Source of the DNA: Desulfonatronaceae bacterium UBA663
GTDB taxonomy: Bacteria; Desulfobacterota; Desulfovibrionia; Desulfovibrionales; Desulfonatronaceae
Length of the DNA: 5,807 nt
NCBI GenBank assembly: GCA_002299865.1
Contig: DBNV01000118.1
Location: 1 to 5,807 of the forward strand
Direction: 5' to 3'
The notes beneath the pieces are model-generated. The model did not search any database. It was not told the origin of the DNA and worked only from the letters and a program-made list of their open reading frames with translations. Shown here one piece after another: positions 1-5,111 of this stretch (positions are counted from its first letter, which is position 1; each line of letters begins with the position of its first letter). Made by a program: the position numbers and the translations under genes.

Positions 1-125
1 TGAGTTCAAGATTTAAGTTGGATGATGTAATTTTATGTTTATTTATTCACGTTTTCGGACCCGGTGGAGAAGGGATTTAATACGCATTGCTTTAAGATGA
101 CACAAACATGTCTCGTCTCTTCGGG

Positions 126-192
126 GTCGGTATCGGCATTGTTTCCCAGAGGTGGGATGATGTGTTTTCTCGATACCGATGCCGATGCCGAC
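126..192. repeat. Imperfect inverted repeat / potential RNA hairpin upstream of fmdB remnant
   Basis: Bases 126-141 (GTCGGTATCGGCATTG) are complementary to 177-192 (CGATGCCGATGCCGAC) at 14 of 16 positions. The two exceptions would be G-U wobbles in RNA, so a transcript could form an uninterrupted 16-bp stem with a 35-nt loop. The right arm lies in a short run of imperfect GATGCC-type hexamer units (about 171-192). No T-run follows, so it does not look like a simple terminator. It sits 46 bases before the fmdB start codon and could be a leader structure, an operator or a small dispersed repeat; which one cannot be told from one copy. Confidence 0.6.
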
Positions 193-238
193 TTCGAGAC
201 CGGGAGAGAAGAATTGAATTGGAAATGGGAGGAGGAGC

Positions 239-352
239 ATGCCGATTTACGAATTCTATTGCGAAGACTGCCATATGGTGTACAGCTTTTTTTCCTTGGT
301 CGGGTTTCCAAAGCCGTGGACGAACTGCCGGTGCTGGAGTTTGATTACGTGA
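239..352 (+). pseudogene. Truncated FmdB-family zinc-ribbon gene (5' remnant)
   Basis: The 37-codon frame starts MPIYEFYCEDCHMVYSFFS. This is the typical beginning of FmdB-family small zinc-ribbon proteins, with the first metal-binding CxxC pair at Cys8 and Cys11. The start is well supported by overlapping purine-rich Shine-Dalgarno matches (GGAGG at 228-232, AGGAGG at 230-235). After residue ~19 the similarity stops: the following residues (LVGFPKPWTN...) do not resemble the family and the frame closes at TGA 350-352. FmdB-like proteins usually run about 60-110 residues and carry a second CPxCG-type knuckle, which is missing. The CRC at residues 30-32 is probably coincidental, because that DNA codes for ArsC in another frame. 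The remnant is therefore the 5' end of an fmdB gene cut by a deletion or recombination joining it to arsC. The family's function is poorly defined (putative regulatory zinc-ribbon). Recognition is from the N-terminal motif only. Confidence 0.65.
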
Positions 353-510
353 TCACCCTGTGCGGGCACGCCCATGAATTCTGCCCGCTCTCTCCGGCCA
401 AGACGAACATTCTGCATGTGGGTTTTGACGATCCGCCAGCGCTTGCGAAAAAGGCCAAAACAGAAGAAAAAGCCCTTGGGTATTACCAGCGAGTGCGGGA
501 TGAAATGTAG
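301..510 (+). pseudogene. arsC: 3' remnant of arsC, thioredoxin-type arsenate reductase, with premature TAG
   Basis: Frame-1 codons from about 301 read as the C-terminal half of the low-molecular-weight-phosphatase type of ArsC. Visible are SKAVDELP, then FDYVITLCGHAHEFCP with the two redox cysteines spaced C-x6-C as in this family, then HVGFDDPP carrying the conserved aspartate, then YYQRVRDEM. The first ~55-60 residues, including the P-loop nucleophile CxxNxCRS, are absent; the DNA upstream is fmdB sequence in another frame. The frame meets TAG at 508-510, yet continues in the same frame with TFVETLPDSL, which matches the usual ArsC end (R-x-FVETLP), up to TGA 571-573. The TAG is thus probably a point mutation, perhaps AAG to TAG. 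Without the nucleophilic cysteine this cannot be an active arsenate reductase. The open frame does extend upstream to an ATG at 64, but those residues resemble nothing and are not credible coding sequence. Confidence 0.8.
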
Positions 511-572
511 ACCTTCGTGGAGACCCTGCCCGATTCACTACAACGTAAGCGTTGCAAACTGCAAGCAGATTG

Positions 573-578
573 AAGGAG
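573..578 (+). promoter_or_regulatory. Ribosome binding site of the VKOR-thioredoxin gene
   Basis: AAGGAG lies 3 bases before ATG 582 and 6 bases before ATG 585. The second ATG has the better spacing and is chosen as the start. The site overlaps by one base the TGA (571-573) that would end the arsC reading frame if its TAG were absent, suggesting that the ancestral arsC and this gene were translationally close. Confidence 0.7.
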
Positions 579-584
579 AAGATG

Positions 585-1544
585 ATGAACCTCAAGGGAT
601 GGCCCTTGGTTCGTGAATATGCGCCCCTGACCCTGGCCACGACCGCTGCGCTTTTGCTCAGCCTGGAGTATTGGCTGCAACGCGCGGGTTATGTCGGGTT
701 GTGTCCCACCGACGGTTGCGAGGTGGTTGGAACCTTCGTCAAGTTCGGCGAGACAACCCTGATCGGCTTGGGGGTGATCTTTTTTTGGGTTCTGACCGGG
801 CTGCTGATCCTGGGCAAGTGGACGAACAAGCCCTGGCTGTGGGTGCTCGCGTCCGTTGTCTTGATCGCCGGCCTGGCCTTTGACGGCGGGATTCTCGGGT
901 TTCAGCACTTCGGCATCCAGGAGACTTGCATATTGTGTTACGGCGTGGGCGTGGCGTTGTTGCTGATTCTCGCGGCCTTCGGCTGGATGCGGCGCTCCAT
1001 GGCTACAGTGGTCATGGGCGTTGCAGTCTGGACGGCCGCCTTTGCCTCCCAGGCGCTCTTCGTCTTTCCGCAAAAAACACCCGACCTCCAGCAGACCGTC
1101 TTGACCACCTTCCGGGCAGCGCAGCCGAACGGTCCGCAACTGTACTATTTTTTCAGCCTGCACTGCCCCTTCTGCACCCAGATCCTGGCCAGTCTGGCCA
1201 CACACCCTCCGCAGTCCGGAAACTGGCATCTGATCTCCCTGGACACGCAGCCGGGCGATCAACGCAAGCTGGCCGCCTTGTTGGACCATCCGCAGGCGGC
1301 CACAAACCCCTTCCGGGCGATTCTGGATGCGGCACAAACCCCGGTGCCGGACGTGCCGATTCAGGGCTGGATTGAAGACGCCGCGCACAAGGGGGCCGTT
1401 TTCCTGCACAACAGCGGATACCGGGGCATTCCCTTGCTCATTGTCCAGAAGACCCCCACAAGGCGAGTGGTCCTTCAGGGCCGCGACCCAATCCTGAACT
1501 ATCTGCTTGAAAAGCGGTTGATTTCGTTCCGGCTGTTTTTTTGA
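585..1544 (+). CDS. VKOR family membrane oxidoreductase fused to a thioredoxin-like domain
   Basis: A 319-residue protein that likely makes disulfide bonds in envelope proteins, acting like a joined DsbB and DsbA: the VKOR part passes electrons to quinone and the thioredoxin part oxidises substrates. Five hydrophobic segments are visible at about 12-30, 58-76, 84-105, 115-133 and 140-160. Cys40 and Cys45 (LCPTDGC) lie in the first periplasmic loop, as the VKOR loop cysteines do. The active CxxC is Cys115/Cys118 (ETCILC) at the start of segment four. After the fifth segment comes a thioredoxin-like domain with YYFFSLHCPFC (Cys194/Cys197) and a probable cis-proline, RGIP (Pro283). With an N-in topology, all three cysteine pairs and the thioredoxin domain fall on the periplasmic side, which is consistent. 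All expected cysteines are present. The start at 585 is set by AAGGAG at 573-578; ATG 582 and TTG 552 are alternatives. The C-terminus, FRLFF, is encoded over a T-run that may belong to a terminator. Confidence 0.88.
   Translation: MNLKGWPLVREYAPLTLATTAALLLSLEYWLQRAGYVGLCPTDGCEVVGTFVKFGETTLIGLGVIFFWVLTGLLILGKWTNKPWLWVLASVVLIAGLAFDGGILGFQHFGIQETCILCYGVGVALLLILAAFGWMRRSMATVVMGVAVWTAAFASQALFVFPQKTPDLQQTVLTTFRAAQPNGPQLYYFFSLHCPFCTQILASLATHPPQSGNWHLISLDTQPGDQRKLAALLDHPQAATNPFRAILDAAQTPVPDVPIQGWIEDAAHKGAVFLHNSGYRGIPLLIVQKTPTRRVVLQGRDPILNYLLEKRLISFRLFF
1513..1542 (+). terminator. Possible weak intrinsic terminator at the end of the VKOR-thioredoxin gene
   Basis: AGCGG (1513-1517) can pair with CCGGCT (1529-1534) with a one-base bulge, followed by a run of seven T (1536-1542) that encodes the last residues of the protein. 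The stem is short, so this is only suggestive. No stronger hairpin with a T-run was seen between 1545 and 1757. Confidence 0.3.
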
Positions 1545-1626
1545 TGCGCGTGTCGCCATCCTTGCCTAAAGAGCAAGCGGCGTTTTTCCCAATCGAGGGC
1601 GTGCTCGCTGTGGAGCGCGCACTGTC

Positions 1627-1725
1627 CTAAGAGGAATTGGTCTGGCAGATGGGCACGGCCCTCGCTCCGGTGGCCTCGTCAGGGGTTTGGCCGGCCTGCA
1701 TGGAGATGGTTCCAAGTCCGGTCAT
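1627..1725 (-). pseudogene. N-terminal remnant of an O-acetylhomoserine sulfhydrylase (MetY-like) gene
   Basis: On the minus strand an ATG at 1725-1723 opens a 32-codon frame containing AGQTPDEATGARAVPI followed by CQTNS. This is a close match to the start of the Cys/Met-metabolism PLP enzymes of the MetY/CysD type (usual form HAGQ-PD-ATGARAVPIYQTTSY). The frame ends at TAG 1629-1627, immediately where the family continues with aromatic residues and DSAEHA. After the stop the same frame continues with DSA, hinting at further homology, but it then degenerates into the VKOR gene end. Full-length enzymes are about 420-430 residues, so more than 90% is gone, including the PLP lysine. It lies 32 bases downstream of the nadA stop, on the same strand. 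I see no good Shine-Dalgarno sequence. It fills the only sizeable gap between the two convergent genes, and the rest of 1545-1757 shows nothing recognisable. Confidence 0.7.
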
Positions 1726-1757
1726 GAGAATGCTTCTTGAATTTATGCGAGGCGGTT

Positions 1758-2846
1758 TTAACCAGGACAGGCTGCCTTGTCGGTTCTGCGTCCGGCAAAG
1801 TCCAACATCCGCTGGATGGAGACTACGGCTTTGCGGCGTATCTCCTCATCGACGAAGATTTCGTTTGCTCCGGTTTCGAGCACGCGGCTGAGTTTGCCCA
1901 GGTCGTTGAGCTTCATCCAATGGCAGGTGGCGCAGCTCATGCACGTGCCTCCCAGGCCGCCTGTGGGCAAGGGCAGGAAAGTCTTTTCCGGGGCGGCCTG
2001 TTTCATTTTGTGGAAGATGCCCTGTTCCGTGGCTACGATGAAGGTGGATGCGGAGAGGTTTCGGGCGGCCAAGATCATCTGGGTGGTCGAGCCGACCACG
2101 TCGGCTAGGGCAATGACCTCGGGCCGGGACTCGGGATGGACCAGGACCGCCGCGTCGGGGTGTTCCCGCAGCAGGGACTGCAGGGCTTCGGCCTTGAATT
2201 CCTCATGCACGATACAGGAGCCCGGCCACAGCAGCATGTCCGCGCCGGTGACCCGTTGAATGTATCCGCCCAGGTAGCGGTCCGGAGCCCAGAGCACTTT
2301 TTCTCCCTTGGATGCCAAGTGCGCTACGATGTCTCGGCCGATGGCCGAGGTCACGGTCCAGTCGGCCCTGGCTTTCACCGCAGCGCTGGTGTTGGCGTAG
2401 ACCACGACGGTCCGGTCCGGGTGGGCGTCGCATAGGGCAGTGAATTCCTCCGCCGGGCATCCCAGATCAAGGGAGCATTCGGCCTCCTGGTCCAGAACCA
2501 GGACGCGTTTTTCGGGGCTGAGGATCTTTGCGGTCTCTCCCATGAAACGCACACCGGCCACGATCAGGGTCTTGGCCGGATGGGTTCGGCCGAAGCGGGC
2601 CATTTCCAGCGAGTCCGCCACAAAGCCGCCCGTTTCCTCGGCCAGATCCTGAAGGGGGCCGTCCACGTAGTAGTGGGCCACCAGCACTGCATCCTGGCGG
2701 ATCAACTCCGCCTTGATCCGCTGTTTTATTTCCGTTTCCCGGGCAGGCGTCAGCGGCTCGGCACGGGCTTGGCGAGCCTGTTCGGCGAGACGGGCAATGC
2801 GCTCTTGCGTGGCTTTGGGGATACATTTCGGCGTTGGAGTGGTCAT
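1758..2846 (-). CDS. nadA: Quinolinate synthase NadA
   Basis: Makes quinolinate from iminoaspartate and dihydroxyacetone phosphate in de novo NAD synthesis, using a [4Fe-4S] cluster in the cytoplasm. The 362-residue product resembles E. coli NadA (347 residues) along its length: LVAHYYVDGPLQDLAEETGG, DSLEMARFG, AGVRFMGETAKILSPEK, VVYANTSAAVKARADW, LVHPES, VGSTTQM. The three cluster ligands are Cys124 (AECSLDLGC), Cys211 (GSCIVH) and Cys308 in CMSCATC, which also holds the extra cysteines found in many homologues. The start is not certain. ATG 2846 gives a family-like length, ATG 2873 (MKKRYIEK) adds nine residues, and a TTG at 2954 is unlikely; none has a good Shine-Dalgarno, with only an A-rich stretch before ATG 2846. 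It is transcribed away from coaX. No nadB or nadC is in the window. The stop is TAA 1760-1758, followed by a metY-like remnant. Confidence 0.95.
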   Translation of the reverse strand: MTTPTPKCIPKATQERIARLAEQARQARAEPLTPARETEIKQRIKAELIRQDAVLVAHYYVDGPLQDLAEETGGFVADSLEMARFGRTHPAKTLIVAGVRFMGETAKILSPEKRVLVLDQEAECSLDLGCPAEEFTALCDAHPDRTVVVYANTSAAVKARADWTVTSAIGRDIVAHLASKGEKVLWAPDRYLGGYIQRVTGADMLLWPGSCIVHEEFKAEALQSLLREHPDAAVLVHPESRPEVIALADVVGSTTQMILAARNLSASTFIVATEQGIFHKMKQAAPEKTFLPLPTGGLGGTCMSCATCHWMKLNDLGKLSRVLETGANEIFVDEEIRRKAVVSIQRMLDFAGRRTDKAACPG

Positions 2847-2997
2847 ATTTTTTTCAATGTATCGCTTTTTCATTCCGGTGCGCGGCGATGCTCGCGATAA
2901 GGGATGAGCGCCTTGTTTTTCCGGCTGAGATAGGCCAAACTGACTTTTTTTCAATCTTTTTTTTCAGCGTCCGTTCCTCGGCAGCTGCGGTTTTTTT
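2847..2997. promoter_or_regulatory. Divergent nadA/coaX intergenic control region with T-tracts
   Basis: These 151 bases must hold the promoters of both divergent genes. Six plus-strand T-tracts of five or more are visible (2848-2854, 2866-2870, 2916-2920, 2945-2951, 2957-2964, 2991-2997), which may bend the DNA. For nadA, a minus-strand TTGAAA (2955-2950) followed 16 bases later by TATCTC is a weak sigma-70-like candidate with only a TAT match in the -10 box. I see no convincing promoter for coaX. Directly before coaX comes GCAGCTGC (a perfect 8-bp palindrome) and then seven T, which looks more like a terminator or attenuator end than a ribosome binding site. No known NAD or CoA regulator site is recognised. 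Confidence 0.4.
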
Positions 2998-3801
2998 ATG
3001 TCTCATACAGTCCTTTTCGACGTCGGGAACACCAACACCAAGGTCGGTTTAGCCCGGCGCGGCATTATTCTCGATGCCTATACCCTGCCGACCATGGTGG
3101 AGTCCACGGCGGACGCCTGGGGGCTGCGGCTTTTGCAGATTCTAGCCTTGCACGGCCTGGGGCCGCAGGATGTATCAGCTTGGGTCGCGGCTTCGGTGGT
3201 GCCGCCGGTGAGCCTGCTGTTGCGGCGGGCATGTGAGCGTTTCTGTAAATGTCCGATGCTTTTCGTGCCTGAGGACGTTCCTCTGTCCCTGGAAAATCGC
3301 TATGGACGGCCCAGCGAGGTGGGCGCAGATCGCCTGGTCGGGGCGTTTGCCGCCAGAAACATGTTTTCCGGGCGGTCTCTGATCGTCGTAGATTTCGGCA
3401 CAGCTACCACCTTTGACTGCGTGCGGGACAACGCCTATTTGGGCGGCCTGATCTGTCCCGGCCTGTATTCTTCGGCGGCGGCCCTGTCCACCAGGACGGC
3501 CAAGCTGCCGAGCATTTCGCTGGATGACGCCCCTGGGACGCCCCGCATCGGCCGGAGCACAAGCGAGAGCCTCCGTCACGGACTGCTGTTCGGCTTTGCG
3601 GCCATGGTCGAGGGGCTTTGCTCGCGCCTGAAGGCACAGTTGCCGCCCCCCGTGGAAGTGATCGCCACGGGGGGGCCAGCCAAGACCATTTTGCCCGCAT
3701 GTACGGGCATTGATCATTATTGCCCGGATTTACTCTTGCAAGGGTTGTTACGGGCTTTCTTAGAACATGCGCACCCACTAGCCAAAGGAGATGGATCATG
3801 A
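2998..3801 (+). CDS. coaX: Type III pantothenate kinase CoaX
   Basis: Phosphorylates pantothenate with ATP, the first step of coenzyme A synthesis; type III enzymes are not feedback-inhibited by CoA and need a monovalent cation. The 267 residues carry the family signatures in order. The phosphate-1 loop is DVGNTNTKVG (8-17). The pantothenate-binding motif is YGRPSEVGADR (102-112), with the likely catalytic base Asp111. The phosphate-2 loop is VVDFGTATTFD (130-140). Then come GGLICPG (149-155), STRTAKLP (164-171), IGRSTSESLRHG (184-195) and ATGG (223-226). The length is slightly above the usual ~255-260. ATG 2998 is fixed by the very N-terminal DVGNTNT, although it is preceded by seven T rather than a Shine-Dalgarno. 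It is the first gene of a coaX-eno-folD operon; its TGA (3799-3801) overlaps the eno ATG by four bases (ATGA). Confidence 0.94.
   Translation: MSHTVLFDVGNTNTKVGLARRGIILDAYTLPTMVESTADAWGLRLLQILALHGLGPQDVSAWVAASVVPPVSLLLRRACERFCKCPMLFVPEDVPLSLENRYGRPSEVGADRLVGAFAARNMFSGRSLIVVDFGTATTFDCVRDNAYLGGLICPGLYSSAAALSTRTAKLPSISLDDAPGTPRIGRSTSESLRHGLLFGFAAMVEGLCSRLKAQLPPPVEVIATGGPAKTILPACTGIDHYCPDLLLQGLLRAFLEHAHPLAKGDGS
3784..3790 (+). promoter_or_regulatory. Ribosome binding site of eno inside the coaX 3' end
   Basis: AAAGGAG ends seven bases before ATG 3798 and lies within the last coaX codons. It picks 3798 as the enolase start over the in-frame extension reaching back to 3720, and with the ATGA overlap it suggests translational coupling of eno to coaX. 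Confidence 0.8.
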
Positions 3802-5111
3802 GCAGCACCATTGTCGGAGTATGGGCCAGAGAGATACTGGATTCCCGCGGCAACCCCACCGTGGAGGTGGAAGTCTCCCTGGAGGACGGGAACATCGGAC
3901 GTTCCGCAGTGCCCTCGGGAGCGTCTACGGGATCGCGGGAGGCTCTGGAACTGCGGGACGGCGACGAACGGCGGTATAAAGGCAAGGGAGTGACCCAGGC
4001 CGTGGGACATGTGCGCGAGGAAATTGCCGATGCGGTGATCGGACTGGACGCAGTGAACCAGTTGAAACTGGACCAGGTTCTGCTGGACCTGGACGCAACC
4101 GAGAACAAGTCCAGGCTGGGTGCCAACGCCATGCTCGGGGTGTCCATGGCCACGGCCAGGGCCGCGACCAACCATCTGGGTCTGCCTTTGTTCCAATATC
4201 TGGGAGGAGTGAACGCCAAGATCCTGCCTGTTCCGATGATGAATATCCTTAACGGTGGAGCGCACGCGCCCAATAACCTGGACATTCAAGAATTCATGAT
4301 CCTGCCGCTGGGCGCGCATTCCTTCGCCGAGGCCCTGCGTATGGGCGCAGAGACCTTTCACGCCCTGAAGACCATCTTGGCTAAGGACAAGCACATCACG
4401 TCCGTGGGCGACGAGGGAGGCTTCGCCCCGAATCTGAAAAGCCACAAGGAGGCTTTTCAGTACATCATGCGGGCCATTGAGGCCGCGGGCTACCAGCCCG
4501 GTCTGGACATCGCCCTGGGCATCGACGCAGCGGCCTCGGAATTCTTTAAGAACGGCAAGTACCATCTGGCCGGGGAACAACTGAAGCTGTCCGCCGAGGA
4601 GCTGATTGACTACTACATGGACTTTGTGAAGGAATTTCCCTTGATTTCCATCGAAGACGGGCACGCCGAGGGCGACTGGGACGGCTGGCGGAGAATGACC
4701 CTGGCTTTCGAGGATCGGATCCAGATCGTGGGCGATGACATTTTTGTCACCAATCCGGACATTCTGGCCGACGGTATCCAGCAGGGAGTGGCCAATGCCA
4801 TTCTGATCAAGCTGAACCAGATCGGCACGGTCACGGAGACCCTGGACACCATTGAGATGGCCAAGGCCGCGTCCTACGGCACGGTGATCTCTCATCGGTC
4901 CGGGGAGACCGAGGACGCCTTCATCGCGGACTTGGCCGTGGGCCTGAACGCTGGGCAGATCAAGACCGGCTCCTTGTGCCGCAGCGATCGCCTGGCCAAG
5001 TACAATCAGTTGCTGCGCATCGAGGAGGCCCTGGAAGAGCAGGGGTCGTACTTCGGACCGACCATGATCGCCCAGTGGTTGGACGAGGGCGAGGCCGGGA
5101 AGGAGGATTGA
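3798..5111 (+). CDS. eno: Enolase (phosphopyruvate hydratase)
   Basis: Interconverts 2-phosphoglycerate and phosphoenolpyruvate in glycolysis and gluconeogenesis; cytoplasmic, Mg-dependent. The 437 residues match bacterial enolases throughout. Seen are REILDSRGNPTVE, the mobile loop SGASTGSREALELRDGD (from Ser40), His156 in GGAHAPNN, QE (Glu165), GDEGGFAPN with Glu206, metal ligands Asp243 (GIDAAAS), Glu286 (SIEDG) and Asp313 (VGDDIFVTN), the base Lys338 (LIKLNQ), the signature SHRSGETED (365-373) and Lys389 (GQIKTGS). Catalytic residues are all present. Small departures from common sequences are HAPNN (usually HADNN), SIEDGH (usually GL) and LCRSDR (usually S-R-S/T-D-R). The start at 3798 is supported by a Shine-Dalgarno at 3784-3790 and the normal MSSTIVGV beginning. 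It overlaps coaX by four bases (ATGA) and folD by one (TGATG), so the three genes are almost certainly co-transcribed. Confidence 0.97.
   Translation: MSSTIVGVWAREILDSRGNPTVEVEVSLEDGNIGRSAVPSGASTGSREALELRDGDERRYKGKGVTQAVGHVREEIADAVIGLDAVNQLKLDQVLLDLDATENKSRLGANAMLGVSMATARAATNHLGLPLFQYLGGVNAKILPVPMMNILNGGAHAPNNLDIQEFMILPLGAHSFAEALRMGAETFHALKTILAKDKHITSVGDEGGFAPNLKSHKEAFQYIMRAIEAAGYQPGLDIALGIDAAASEFFKNGKYHLAGEQLKLSAEELIDYYMDFVKEFPLISIEDGHAEGDWDGWRRMTLAFEDRIQIVGDDIFVTNPDILADGIQQGVANAILIKLNQIGTVTETLDTIEMAKAASYGTVISHRSGETEDAFIADLAVGLNAGQIKTGSLCRSDRLAKYNQLLRIEEALEEQGSYFGPTMIAQWLDEGEAGKED

Noticed and set aside
1..100. Possible sigma-70 promoter in the AT-rich left edge (TAATTT at 28-33, TTTAAT at 77-82)
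   Set aside because: No matching -35 box at proper spacing; matches are what AT-rich sequence gives by chance.
64..300. Open frame from ATG 64 that would give ArsC a 148-residue protein
   Set aside because: The first ~79 residues show no ArsC P-loop and resemble nothing known; the DNA there holds the inverted repeat and the fmdB start in another frame. Only the part after ~301 is ArsC.
329..337. CRC at the end of the fmdB remnant as a second zinc knuckle
   Set aside because: Wrong spacing for CPxCG, and the same bases encode conserved ArsC residues in another frame.
483..1559. Long minus-strand open frame opposite the VKOR gene
   Set aside because: It lacks a recognisable domain and is the antisense shadow of a clearly conserved gene.
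1561..1577. CTTGC/GCAAG hairpin after the VKOR gene as a terminator
   Set aside because: Only five base pairs, and the T5 comes after an unpaired GC-rich spacer; weaker than the hairpin over the gene end.
2847..2954. N-terminal extension of NadA to the TTG at 2954
   Set aside because: No ribosome binding site, low-complexity residues not found in NadA, and it would swallow most of the divergent promoter region.
3717..4895. Long minus-strand open frame opposite enolase
   Set aside because: Antisense shadow produced by the codon bias of eno; no family features.
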